This document shows positions 1-9,964 of a stretch of 64,000 nt of DNA, in pieces; position 1 is the stretch's first letter, and every line of letters begins with the position of its first letter. A model generated the notes under the pieces. That model had not been told where the DNA came from and ran no database searches. It worked only from the letters and a program-made list of their open reading frames with translations. The stretch is taken from the NCBI GenBank assembly GCA_030386875.1, contig CM059569.1:43687842-43751841 (forward strand). Direction: 5' to 3'. The position numbers were made by a program, and so were the translations under genes. Source of the DNA: Morinoia aosen (taxonomy: Eukaryota > Arthropoda > Malacostraca > Amphipoda > Talitridae).

Positions 1-8
1 TCGCTCAC

Positions 9-1418
9 CTTGATGTTTGAGGCTCCTGTTGCGCGGGTGGGCATATCTTTAACTTTTTGTCGAGAACCTTGGAAGTTCCTCAGAATGTAGTCGAAGGTGT
101 ACGTCGTTCCGTCTTTTCTACGACGAGTCTCAGTAACTACTTTAATTTCAGCGCCATTTTCGTCTTTCTCTTTCTTTTCCTTCTTGTTCAAAACTTCATC
201 ATCGTTGTCCATCATGGGCATTCCTTTCTGCAGGTCAACTCCAGTCAAGGTCATCCTTCTGCATTTGAACACCTGGCGGTGCGTGTACTCTTGTCCGTCC
301 GCAGTTCGTCGCGTTTCCACGACAACTCGAATGATGTTGCCCTCCTCGTCCTTCTCTTCGGTCTCCTTGGAGTCGATGATCTCATCAGTATCGGAAGGTG
401 TGATACGCGAGGACAGCTTTGAAGTCTTGTAAACTTTCTTGGTTGTATAGTCTGTGCCGTCTCGTTTCCTACGAGTTTCCGTCACAGTTCGGATAGTGAC
501 ACCCTGCTCGTCAGTTTCCTCGCTCTCAGCCGTGGAGATGAGTTGGTCACTTTCGCAGTGGTGGATGTCTTCAGGATGGTCATAGTCGAAAATCTTCGAG
601 GTTTTCAAGATGTTCTTCGTGGTGTATTCAACGCCGTCCGGACGACGACGAGTCTCTGTGATGACCTTGATCCTGCTTCCATCCGCTGCTTCTTCCTCGC
701 GTACATCGCGCTCAAGAACCTCATGATCAGGGTTACCAATGAGAATTTCATCGATATCATCCATATTTTCAACGACTTTCGTTGTTTGCGCGGTTCGGCG
801 AGTGATAAATTCTTTGCCATCTTTGTCTTTCGTGGTTGTGACAAACATTTGTACCTTGTTTCCGAACTCATCGAGCATCACTTCTTCGTCCTCATCAATG
901 ACGATGCGGTTGCTTTCCGAGTCGCACTTGAGGTACGAGCTCAGTTTGTCGAACTCCTGAGAGTGCGGTGAGTCTTGGCTGGAAGTGGCTTTCTTTGTGG
1001 TTTTGGCACGCGTGGGAGAGCCCTTCTTAGGGCTCGGTGTCTGGGCTTCAGCCCGCCCTCTCACCTCCCTGCGTACTGGGATCTCAGACTTGATCACCTT
1101 GACCGTTTTGCCGGCCTTCTGGAGCGCCTTGATGACGTTCTCCGTCTCGGCAGCCAAGGCGCGCTCTTCCTCCGAGTCGATCTCGACCTCGACTGCGGTC
1201 TGCATCTTGAGGCGCGACGGAGACTCCGAGTCACGAATTTCCTTCTCCTTCATGGAAGCGTAAGAAGCATCCTGAGTGAGGGCGTTGTTCTGCACAGAGT
1301 ACCCAGTCTTGGTGATGCTCACAAGAGCGTCCGAGTCGGACTCGGTGTTGAGTTTATCCTTGATTTGCTGAGAGAGAGTTGACGTCTTCTCTTGGTTTGA
1401 CGTCGTGCGCTTGCTGGT
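9..1418 (-). CDS. Smoothelin-like protein, long internal exon (470 codons, C-terminal side)
   Basis: A minus-strand frame runs stop-free from an acceptor (pyrimidine-rich tract, then CAG, at 1419-1420) to a donor AAG/GTGAGC at 7-8. The exon is exactly 470 codons and phase 0 at both ends. The first ~160 residues are Ser/Lys/Glu-rich and probably disordered. From about exon residue 178 there are five imperfect modules (about 178-222, 241-285, 299-345, 352-397, 415-452). Each has an acidic D/E-G lead, then xVVTETRRxxDGxxYTTK and a Lys/Thr-Ser tail. Known smoothelins have Thr/Arg-rich sequence of similar flavour (TVTKTERxxxxxDGTRTARTT) after the smoothelin motif, followed by a C-terminal calponin-homology domain that binds actin-associated partners. 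No CH domain lies inside the window; if present it is encoded left of base 1. The modules alone do not name the family. The assignment rests on the two upstream exons. A giant cytoskeletal linker tail is the main alternative. Confidence 0.72.
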
Positions 1419-1852
1419 CTGGAAGGGGAACGAATATTGATGTCAACATTCAACTTACAGGCATTCCCTTCTAAATTTCACAATTACTAATGACTCAACA
1501 AGTACGCTGAGCGTGTGTAAAACGAGGTTCTTGATATAAACATGTAGTCGCAGGGTTGTTATTGTGTTTACTGTATTTAGAAAATTTCTTACTTCGTTCA
1601 AGCTTTGACATCTCTACACTACTAAATGCACTTAAACTACTCAGGGTGCAGAAGACTATGACGGGTTATGCGAATAATTAACACATAATAACTCCCGGAT
1701 AAAATTTGAGTTCGCAATACCACGTAAAATCAAGAGCATAATCTAAATTCAAGTACATAAAATTGTGTAGGCTAAGTCTGAAGTGGCCTCTCCTCGTCTC
1801 CAGCAACCTACTATCTAGCAACCTACTAATCACGTCTAAATAAATTGGGTTC

Positions 1853-2110
1853 TCTCCCCACCACTAAACCACTCCCCCCCTCTCCTCACCACAAAACCAC
1901 TCCTCCTTTCCCCACCACTAAACCACTCCCCCTTTCCCCACCACTAAACCACTCCCCCTTTCCCCACCACTAAACCACTCCTCCTTTCCCCACCACTAAA
2001 CCACTCCTCCTTTCCCCACCACTAAACCACTCCCCCTTTCCCCACCACTAAACCACTCCCCCTTTCCCCACCACTAAACCACTCCCCCCTCTCCCCACCA
2101 CTAAACCAAC
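1853..2110. repeat. 26-bp C-rich minisatellite in intron of the smoothelin-like gene
   Basis: About ten copies of a 26-bp unit made of ACTCCCCCTTT and CCCCACCACTAAACC. Some units have CTCCT for CCCCC. It lies wholly in the intron 1419-2134 and ends about 23 bp beyond the splice donor of the preceding exon. The rest of this intron (1421-1852) is AT-rich and shows nothing else. Confidence 0.95.
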
Positions 2111-2134
2111 CACTCCCCCCACCAACCCCCGCAC

Positions 2135-2326
2135 CTCAGTCACAGACGACCGCTCGGTGGAGGAGTACTCCCCAATAGTAACATCGTCCTCGTCCCCGTC
2201 TGCGGGTGCGAGCGCGCCGAGACTCTCCTCATCGTTCTGGACCATTTCGCGCAGACGCAGCTCGCGCAGCCTGTACATGCGCGCCCTGATGCGCCGCCGC
2301 TCCCCGAAGTCCTCCGCCGTCTGCCA
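2135..2326 (-). CDS. Smoothelin-like protein, exon carrying second half of the smoothelin motif
   Basis: This is a 64-codon exon, phase 0 at both ends. The acceptor is CCGCCACAG at 2327-2328 on the minus strand and the donor is GAG/GTGCGG at 2133-2134. It begins WQTAEDFGERRRIRARMYRLRELRLRE and ends with an acidic stretch and SSTERSSVTE (residues split here: WQTAE-DFGERRRIRA-RMYRLREL). Smoothelin domains have DFEERKxIRAAxREL at the same distance after DExxLxKM. That spacing of five residues is reproduced here when this exon is joined to 3539-3693. The helix is rich in Arg/Glu, as in the family. The following intron (1419-2134) is 716 bp and carries a 26-bp minisatellite. The preceding intron (2327-3538) carries a 20-bp minisatellite and a MITE fragment. 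Confidence 0.75.
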
Positions 2327-2375
2327 CTGTGGCGGGAGGTGCCGTGAGTATCATGGTGCGTGTGCCGTGGTGCGT

Positions 2376-3063
2376 GTGTCGTGGGAGAGGCCCGTGTGTC
2401 GTGGGAGAGGCCCGTGTGTCGTGGGAGAGGCCCGTGTGTCGTGGGAAAGGCCCGTGTGTCGGGGGAGAGGCCCGTGTGTCGTGGGAGAGGCCCGTGTGTC
2501 GTGGGAGAAGCCCGTGTGTCGTGGGAGAGGCCCGTGTGTCGTGGGAGAAGCCCGTGTGTCGTGGGAGAGGCCCGTGTGTCGTGGAAGAGGCCCGTGTGTC
2601 GTGGGAGAGGCCCGTGTGTCGTGGGAGAGGCCCGTGTGTCGTGGGAGAGGCCCGTGTGTCGTGGGAGAGGCCCGTGTGTCGTGGGAGAGGCCCGTGTGTC
2701 GTGGGAGAGGCCCGTGTGTCGTGGGAGAGGCCCGTGTGTCGTGGGAGAGGCCCGTGTGTCGTGGGAGAGGCCCGTGTGTCGTGGGAGAGGCCCGTGTGTC
2801 GTGGGAGAGGCCCGTGTGTCGTGGGAGAGGCCCGTGTGTCGTGGGAGAGGCGCGTGTGTCGTGGGAGAGGCGCGTGTGTCGTGGGAGAGGCGCGTGTGTC
2901 GTGGGAGAGGCGCGTGTGTCGTGGGAGAGGCGCGTGTGTCGTGGGAGAGGCGCGTGTGTCGTGGGAGAGGCGCGTGTGTCGTGGGAGAGGCGCGTGTGTC
3001 GTGGGAGAGGCGCGTGTGTCGTAGGAGAGGCGCGTGTGTCGTGGGAGAGGCGCGTGTGTCATG
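2376..3063. repeat. 20-bp G-rich minisatellite in intron of the smoothelin-like gene
   Basis: About 34 copies of the 20-bp unit GTGGGAGAGGCCCGTGTGTC in strict register. To about 2850 the units read GGCCCGTG; from 2851 on they read GGCGCGTG, so the array has two homogenised blocks. It fills most of the intron 2327-3538 and abuts a truncated MITE at its right end. Long open frames on both strands here are repeat artefacts. Confidence 0.97.
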
Positions 3064-3065
3064 GG

Positions 3066-3185
3066 AATGACATTTTGGTGACGTCATAAAGTTTGTTTGA
3101 AACCAAGCCTTTCAGTAAGCTAGCCGAACAAGAGGAGGTGTATTTTCTCCCATAGAAATGACCCTAACTTGTTTCCTCTACCGTG
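3066..3185 (+). mobile_element. hAT-type MITE, truncated copy (right end only)
   Basis: It matches the right ~115 bp of the complete MITE at 14715-14985: TGACGTCA at 3079-3086, GGCTAGCCGAAC-like middle, then the terminal TTGTTTCCTCTACCGTG ending at 3185. The left part is missing exactly where the 20-bp array stops. 3186-3494 is intron with no other feature. Confidence 0.85.
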
Positions 3186-3494
3186 ACTTATACGGCAAAT
3201 TACAATCAAACTTAGAACGCTGTGATAAGGATAAGGCATAACGAAATCATGAAGGTGTCTAGGAAGGCTACAATTGCCGACCACGAGAAAACTTCCGACA
3301 TGGAAACACTGATTTGTAATACTTTAAAGAACGTACTGAAGAATGAATTAGTTTATTTAAAAAGTATATTCAGTAGATATATTTAGATTTTAGACGGTAT
3401 AAAATACAGCATTTTTGCTACCCCTCCTGTCTGACTAACATACGTATCTATCATCAACATGATGATTCTTATTAAATTCATTGGAGAAGCCCTC

Positions 3495-3538
3495 ACCACA
3501 CCTGGGGAAGCACTCACCACACCTGGGGAAGCACTCAC
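3495..3538 (-). promoter_or_regulatory. Tandemly duplicated 5' splice site (three donors, 21 bp apart)
   Basis: On the minus strand the exon end is followed by two identical 21-bp copies that each begin GTGAGTGCTTCCCCAGG, then a third start GTGAGGGC. GT dinucleotides sit at 3537-3538, 3516-3517 and 3495-3496. The unit is seven codons (VSASPGV), so the second or third donor would add 7 or 14 residues in frame. The first donor preserves smoothelin-motif spacing and is the likely main site. Confidence 0.6.
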
Positions 3539-3693
3539 CATATTCTTAAGAAGCTCCTCGTCCCAAATGTTGTCTAGGTCTGCGTCAGAGCAGCCTAGGG
3601 GAGCCGATACTGAGGCGCTGCTCATCTTGTGAGCCCCTCCTGCACCTCCTGCACCTCTTGTACCTTCTGCAGCTCTCGCACCTCCTGATTCGT
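3539..3693 (-). CDS. Smoothelin-like protein, upstream exon with first half of the smoothelin motif
   Basis: The acceptor is TTCGTATTGCAG at 3694-3695 (minus) and the donor is ATG/GTGAGTGC at 3537-3538. The 155-bp exon enters with a codon split after its first base and leaves in phase 0. It encodes a Gly/Ala/Glu-rich segment, then MSSASVSAPLG, then DADLDNIWDEELLKNM. DEELLKNM corresponds to the DExxLxKM start of the smoothelin domain, and the next exon supplies DFGERRRIRA. The ATG at 3623-3625 has A at -3. It could be the start codon if the exon upstream is untranslated, giving 29 residues from this exon; otherwise the protein extends further upstream. No upstream exon was found to the right. 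The donor lies in a tandem duplication, described separately. Confidence 0.7.
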
Positions 3694-3787
3694 CTGCAAT
3701 ACGAACAAAATGTAAGTACGATTGACCTGTGACCGCTTCCTGCACGTACTCTTACGTATAGCACCAGCACGCACCACCTGCACGCAC

Positions 3788-3936
3788 CACCTGCAGTGCC
3801 GCCCGGTGTTTCTCCCCGTTGGGAAAAGGGAGAACTCAGCCACTATTCCCCACTCTACCCAGGTGTCAGAAATAGGTACCGGCTTGACCGGGAGTAACTG
3901 TCATTGCGTCCGGAGTTAGTTATAAGGCATTTGAGA
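3788..3936 (+). repeat. Dispersed repeat A, first part of copy 1
   Basis: It shares GGAGAACTCAGCC, CCCAGGTGTCAGAAAT, GGTACCGGCTTGACCGGG and GGCATTTGAGAAACC with the reverse strand of 18965-19195. The match resumes at 4439-4490 (GATGATATGTATCAGGC). The ~500 bp between 3937 and 4438 is therefore an insertion in this copy or a deletion in the other. Confidence 0.75.
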
Positions 3937-4438
3937 AACCAATTGATAGATAAATGTGGGTAGGTCCTTGTTCGGATGCCACCTTTTGATAATGTCCCTG
4001 TCATAGGGATACCTGAGGGTCGTCAGTTGACCGATAAAAGGCCGTAATTTCTCAGGCTGGTTATTCCATTGGAATCTTCCTGGTATTTCATGGATAGAAG
4101 AGAAGTCAGTTTTGCTGACAGATATTTATTAAGTCGAGGTTCGTCAACAGTTTTCTGTTGCTGCGATAAACTTCCAATAATTTCCAGAATTTCAGATGGC
4201 TGCGTGGCGAAGTAGCAAAACTTGCAATAGTAGTCAAGCGAAAAAGCGGTTGAGCTAAGATGCTATGAGCTAACAAGCTTATGAGTTTTTGAGCGAACAA
4301 GGCAAGTTTTTGAGCTTTTAGAAAATTTGAAGATCGTGAAAGAAGTACGTTTTGCAAGTATCTGTGATACGCGAGGTCAGTTTATTAAAGGGAAGAATTT
4401 TTCCCTCCGTAGTACAGAGGCACCAGTCGACCTATCTT
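3937..4438. other. Segment interrupting repeat A; no gene seen
   Basis: It separates the two parts of repeat A that are adjacent in the copy at 18965-19195. No clear terminal repeats, reading frame or target duplication were found. It is AT-rich and contains CAGTTTTGCTGACAG-like words but nothing recognisable. Confidence 0.4.
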
Positions 4439-4490
4439 GGCGATGGCCATACAAGATGATATGTATCAGGCCTGATTGGAATAAAAACAT
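4439..4490 (+). repeat. Dispersed repeat A, second part of copy 1
   Basis: CGATGGCC...GATGATATGTATCAGGCCTGATT matches the reverse complement of 18968-19008. It completes the copy begun at 3788. Confidence 0.65.
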
Positions 4491-4840
4491 TTTAAAACAC
4501 CCTTGAGAAGAGGAGGTTGTGTGGCGACGCCTCCGTCAGTAGGTCACCGCCAGGCCACGGCATACTGCAGCGTCAGCACAATACTGCGTGGCCAAAACTG
4601 CAGCGTCAGCACAAAACTGAGCGGCCCATACGCAGAGTGCGTGCTCAAATCTCATTTAAAAGAACTAAACTGCGATTTCCCGTCGAAAAATGAATGCTAA
4701 ATGACTGATCTGTTAACGAATGCAGTTGCTGCAAGCGCCCTAATGGCGTCGGTAAATTGTGCTCTGTAAGCAAAAACGCCAACTTGCCCTCAATATCCAT
4801 TTCACTGAATTGATGTAAGATATATGTAACATATAGAATA

Positions 4841-5207
4841 GATTGTAGATTATATAGATTATAAGTTTAAGCCTCCCTAAATGCAACAAAAAAGAGCGTA
4901 TCGAAGAGAGGAAGGAGGAAGGCACCATTTAGTATGGATATTAGGAAATGTGGAATCTATGCAGAAGGGGCATAGAAACAGTAAGTTAGGAAAGAAGTTC
5001 ATGAAACAAGAAAAAAGGTGAAGAAGAAAGTAGTAGGTGCTGAAAAACAGGACAGCAGTGAACCGAAAAAGGTGGTCCTTAACATAGCAAAAAAATTATT
5101 TTATTTCAACAAAAAAAAGGCCTACCTAACTCTCAGCTCGGGCCCTTACATTTTTCTCCTGGGAGCGCTAATTCCCATAGATACAATAGTTGTATCCCCC
5201 TGAGGGG
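4841..5207 (+). mobile_element. SINE-like element family B, copy 1, with 14-bp target duplication
   Basis: About 367 bp. It starts near TTTAAGCCTCCCT, contains AAGGCACCATTTAGTATGG and GGACAGCAGTGAACCG, and ends GGGAGCGCTAATTCCC, then GATACAATAGTTGTATC (inverted repeat), then CCCCCTGAGGGG. It is flanked by the perfect 14-bp direct repeat TAACATATAGAATA at 4827-4840 and 5208-5221. Direct repeats of this length are typical of LINE-mediated retroposition. No clear Pol III A or B box was seen. Confidence 0.8.
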
Positions 5208-5526
5208 TAACATATAGAATATTGCAGTCAATCATATCAAGGACAAATACGACATTCCTATCATGTTGACACGTGACGTATAGAACATTTCCATGAAGTT
5301 GATAACATGTGGCACGCTCAACATGTCCCCGTCGACAGAAGAGGCACTCAATCTTCCCAATCAAGTAGAAATGACATATCTATAATACAAATCTATTAAA
5401 AAGTATTCAATGGTCTATTCAAGTTAACACAAGACATATTCACGGTGATGCAAGACATGTTAAGCATTCCAAACAAACGAAAATTTGTTAAACGCAGAGA
5501 CGCAAAAGAAATCTTGAAAATCTACG

Positions 5527-5625
5527 GCGCGCGACCTGCAGCGTGCACGACCTGCAGCCCGCAAGACCTGCAGCCCGCAAGACCTGCAGCCCGCAAGACC
5601 TGCAGCCTGCGCGACCTGCAGTTTA
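5527..5625. repeat. 16-bp PstI-site minisatellite
   Basis: About six copies of GACCTGCAGCCCGCAA, each with CTGCAG. Edge units diverge (GCGTGCAC, CCTGCGC). Confidence 0.9.
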
Positions 5626-5911
5626 CAGCGTGCGCTTCCTAGTTGAGCGCGGTGATGTTTGTTGTTGCACCGCAACTATTTTCTTCCTCTCCCGCACTTG
5701 CATGACCTTCTCTCTTCCTCCCTCTTAAAAGAAAACATGTTTACGGATTCTAGTCGGGTCGGGGAATTATCTTCTCAACTTTTTCACATACCGAGAGGGA
5801 GGGAGTGAAGAGCGAGCTGTGTGAGTGGAAGAGTAACTGTAGATCCTCTTTTTTGGGGTCATCTCAGTTTTATTATTATCTACAGAAAAGCTGCGACGTG
5901 GTGAAAATATC

Positions 5912-5985
5912 ACGCGGCCCAATTGGGATCGAACCAGGGTCTTTCTTGTCTAAAGCCTGACGCGCTACCGCCCGCGCCACGAAGA
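5912..5985 (-). ncRNA. tRNA-like sequence (degenerate tRNA or tRNA-derived SINE head)
   Basis: The minus strand has an A-box-like TGGCGCGGGCGGTAGCG, a middle TCAGGCTTTAGACAAG and a good B box GGTTCGATCCC followed by AATTGGGCC. Order and spacing are those of a tRNA internal promoter. I could not pair a clean acceptor stem, so a functional tRNA gene is unlikely. It resembles the 5' head of a tRNA-derived SINE. Confidence 0.6.
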
Positions 5986-6147
5986 TAAAGATCGTTAACT
6001 TGAAGACTTTCAAAACTCTCTCGCTCCCACTCATCATCAGCGCTACTGTGGGAACATGGGCCATGGCTTCCTTAAGTACAAATGCTCCACATTTTTATTT
6101 TCACGACAATACTCGAGTTGCAACTTTTCCTTAATTTTATCATGGAA

Positions 6148-6484
6148 GATTAGATTAGATTATTAGTTAGTTTAGGCCTCCCTATTCGGAACCAATGAGA
6201 TCCAAAGAGAGGAAGGAAGAAGGCACCATTTAGTATGGAGTTAAGGGAACGCGGAATCTATGCACAAGGTGCACAGAAACAGTAAGCTAAGAAAGAAGTT
6301 CTTGAAACAAGATCAAAGTTGTAGAGGGAAGTAGTAGGTGCTGAAAAACAGGACAGCAGTGAACCGAAAAAAGATGGTCCGTAACAAAACAAAAACCTAT
6401 TCTATTTCAACAAAAAGAAAGCCCACCTAACCTTTAGCTCGGGCTCTCACCTAGTCCCCCTGGGAGCGCTAATTGCAATAGATA
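6148..6484 (+). mobile_element. SINE-like element family B, copy 2, 3'-truncated
   Basis: It has the family start (GATTATTAGTTAGTTTAGGCC), AAGGCACCATTTAGTATGG, GGACAGCAGTGAACCG and GGGAGCGCTAATT, but stops before the terminal hairpin. The flanks TTTTATCATGG (6135-6145) and TTTTATCACGG (6485-6495) may be an imperfect target duplication. Confidence 0.75.
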
Positions 6485-6775
6485 TTTTATCACGGCGGTT
6501 CAGCATCACTTTCGACAGATGCAAGTAGAGATTTAAGGCATAAATGTGATACACGAACTTTGATCTTTTATGCACAAGATATACCGATATATATAAACAC
6601 ACACATATGAATATATACTGACGGACGAGCTCTTCGTACAAACTGCAAATTGCGGCTGTTAATCGAGAGATAAAACGTGAGAGGCAGAGGCCGCTTAGGC
6701 CCATCTGTAGGCTGGGTAGGCCTGACCGTCTCCACTCATGGGGCGTGAGGGGCCGGGCTGTGATGCGCACAGCAT

Positions 6776-7278
6776 CATCACATGACATCATACTGCTGCA
6801 CATGGTGCCATCACACGGCATCACACCGCTGCACATGGTGCCATCACATGACATCACACCCCTGCACATGGTGCCATCACATGACATTACACTACTGCAC
6901 ATGGTGCCATCACATGACATCACACTGCTGCACATGGTGCCATCACATGACATCACACTGCTGCACATGGTGCCATCACATGACATCACACCGCTGCACA
7001 TGGTGCCATCACATGACATCACACCCCTGCACATGGTGCCATCACATGACATTACACTACTGCACATGGTGCCATCACATGACATCACACTGCTGCACAT
7101 GGTGCCATCACATGACATCACACCGCTGCACATGGTGCCATCACATGACATCACACCGCTGCACATGGTGCCATCACATGACATCACACTGCTGCACATA
7201 GTGCCATCACATGACATCACACCGCTGCACATGGTGCCATCACATGACATCACACCCCTGCACATGGTGCCATCACAT
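6776..7278. repeat. 33-bp minisatellite
   Basis: About 15 copies of a 33-bp unit made of CATCACATGACATCACA, a variable CYGCTG/CCCCTG/CTACTG and CACATGGTGC. Variant order repeats about every five units (165 bp), a higher-order pattern. Since 33 is a multiple of 3, both strands show long in-frame repeats that are not evidence of a protein. Confidence 0.95.
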
Positions 7279-8162
7279 AGCATATGGTAACTAACAGGTC
7301 TCCGAGTACTGGTAACTAAGAGGTTTCTAAATACTGGTAACAAATAAGTCTCCAAAGTCTTCACTACAGGTCCCAAAACAAGACACACAGTGTGCACAAC
7401 AGGTAGCATCACCAGAAACACCACAGCACTACACCACACACCAGAAGCACCACACCACACCATAACACAACTCGAGACGATGTCACCACCTCACACCAGG
7501 TCGCGAAATACACACTAAGAAAAAAAAGAAGAAAAGTTTATTTCCAATAAAGCTAATGCACGAAATGTATAATATTGGGTTCAAAAATAGCTCAACATTA
7601 AGATCCTTTGTTGATATTCGCACTTGGGTATCGTAACTCCCATGTCTGTTGTAGAAAATAAATGATTGAGAGAAAATCCCGAAACTAAAAGCGGCGCGTT
7701 TCCCCGTGAGGGAGCGAGCCCAGAGGGATCTGGTGGAGCAAGCCAAACAGAAGCCCAAACAAAACAAAGAAAAAATCGACATTTTCATCCTACACACAAA
7801 AGTTCGACAGCCCACCACTGTCTTCTTTGCTCTCTCTTAAACGCAATGAGGAGTCTGTAATTTTACGGTGACTAGGCAAGGGTGACATATAGTTGTGTGT
7901 AATAATCCGTGTATGAAATTTACAGAGCTACAGCAGCACAACTTTTAATTTTATTTTTTTAATTCCAGTGCCAGGCTAAAACTTAGCCTCCTACCGTGCT
8001 TTTTGGCCGTGCATAAGAAAACCAGAAGTTATCACGATAACAAATTTCGCAGGGCTTTGGTAGGTGGCAAAAAAATAGAGAACAACACGAGATAACAAAC
8101 GCCAAAATAGGAAAGTAACTGCAAGAAAGAATTAGTTAATTGTGAGCAATGACGGGAAGTAA
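7279..8162. other. Non-coding stretch between two arrays
   Basis: 7286-7356 has three degenerate ~27-bp copies of a TACTGGTAACTAA/GAGGTCTCC-like motif, and 7400-7460 is CACCACA-rich. The remainder (7500-8162) shows no gene, repeat family or splice-flanked frame that I can support. Confidence 0.5.
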
Positions 8163-9870
8163 AGGAGAGTTGTAAACATTGGGGGAGAGCTGTTGGATTC
8201 AGAGGATAGCTGTAGACGTCAGAGGATAGCTGTTGAATTCAGATGATAGCTGCAGACATCAGAGGATAACTGTAGAAATTGGGGGATAGCTGTTGGATTC
8301 AGAGGATAGCTGTAGACGTCAGAGGATAGCTGTTGAATTCAGATGATAGCTGCAGACATCAGAGGATAACTGTAGAAATTGGGGGATAGCTGTTGGATTC
8401 AGAGAATAGCTGTAGACGTCAGAGGATAGCTGTTGAATTCAGATGATAGCTGCAGACATCAGAGGATAACTGTAGAAATTGGTGGAGAGCTGTTGAATTC
8501 AGAGGATAGCTGTAGATATCAGAGGATAGCTGTAGATATCAGAGGATAGCTGTAGACATCAGAGGATAGCTGTAGACATTGAGGGATAGCTGTAGAAATT
8601 GGGGGACAGCTGTTGAATTCAGAGGATAGCTGTAAACATCAGAGGATAGCTATCAATATAAAAGGATAGCTGTAGACATCAGAGGATAGCTGTAGACGTC
8701 AGAGGATAGCTATAGACGTCAGAGGATAGCTATAGACGTCAGAGGATAGCTGTTGAATTCAGAGGATAGCTGTAGGCATCAGAGGATAGCTGTAGACATT
8801 GGGGGACAGCTGTTGAATTCAGAGGATAGCTGTAGACATTGGGGGATAGCTGTTGAATTCAGAGGATAGCTGTAGACATTGGGGGATAGCTGTTGAATTC
8901 AGAGGATAGCTGTAGACATTGGGGGATAGCTGTTGAATTCAGAGGATAGCTGTAGACATTGGGGGATAGCTGTTGAATTCAGAGGATAGCTGTAGACATT
9001 GGGGGACAGCTGTTGAATTCAGAGGATAGCTGTAGACATTGGGGGAGAGCTGTTGAATTCAGGGGATAGCTGTAGACATTGGGGGATAGCTGTTGAATTC
9101 AGAGGATAGCTGTAGACATTGGGGGACAGCTGTTGAATTCAGAGGATAGCTGTAGACATTGGGGGATAGCTGTTGAATTCAGACGATAGCTGTAGACATT
9201 GGGGGATAGCTGTTGAATTCAGACGATAGCTGTAGACATTGGGGGATAGCTGTTGAATTCAGACGATAGCTGTAGACATTGGGGGATAGCTGTTGAATTC
9301 AGAGGATATCTGTAGACATTGGGGGATAGCTGTTGAATTCAGAGGATATCTGTAGACATTGGGGGATAGCTGTTGAATTCAGAGGATAGCTGTAGACATT
9401 GGGGGACAGCTGTTGAATTCAGAGGATAGCTGTAGACATTGGGGGAGAGCTGTTGAATTCAGACGATAGCTGTAGACATTGGGGGATAGCTGTTGAATTC
9501 AGAGGATAGCTGTAGACATTGGGGGACAGCTGTTGAATTCAGAGGATAGCTGTAGACATTGGGGGAGAGCTGTTGAATTCAGGGGATAGCTGTAGACATT
9601 GGGGGATAGCTGTTGAATTCAGAGGATAGCTGTAGACATTGGGGGATAGCTGTTGAATTCAGGGGATAGCTGTAGACATCGGGGGATAGCTGTTGAATTC
9701 ATAGGATAGCTGTAGACATTGGGGGAGAGCTGTTGAATTCAGAGGATAGCTGTAAACATCAGAGGATAGCTGTAGACATCAGAGGATAGCTGTAAACATC
9801 AGAGGATAGCTGTAGACATCAGAGGATAGCTATAGATATAAAAGGAAAGCAGCAGACATCAGAGGAGAGC
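8163..9870. repeat. 20/40-bp minisatellite with EcoRI-bearing dimers
   Basis: About 85 units of 20 bp built on GGATAGCTGTAGACATT-type and GGATAGCTGTTGAATTCAG-type monomers. In the core (about 8750-9750) these alternate as 40-bp dimers, one GAATTC per dimer. The left edge (about 8191-8490) instead has a 100-bp higher-order unit repeated nearly three times. The right edge has simple AGAGGATAGCTGTARACATC monomers. Confidence 0.97.
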
Positions 9871-9964
9871 TCGAGACAACCGCCCGCAAGAAGAGCAGCG
9901 TGCGCACGAGGGCTGAGGGCGCAGCTGTGAGGCTCTTTGTTGCCCTCTGTAGTGAGTGAAAGTC

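Noticed and set aside
605..971. Alternative frames within the first 1.4 kb
   Set aside because: They overlap the 470-codon minus exon, which has splice sites, phase and internal protein repeats.
5912..5985. Functional tRNA gene
   Set aside because: A and B boxes are present but I could not form a convincing acceptor stem.
6447..7463. 338-codon Cys-rich minus frame with MSCDGTMCSGV repeats
   Set aside because: 33-bp repeat keeps frame; the non-repeat ends overlap a SINE-like element.
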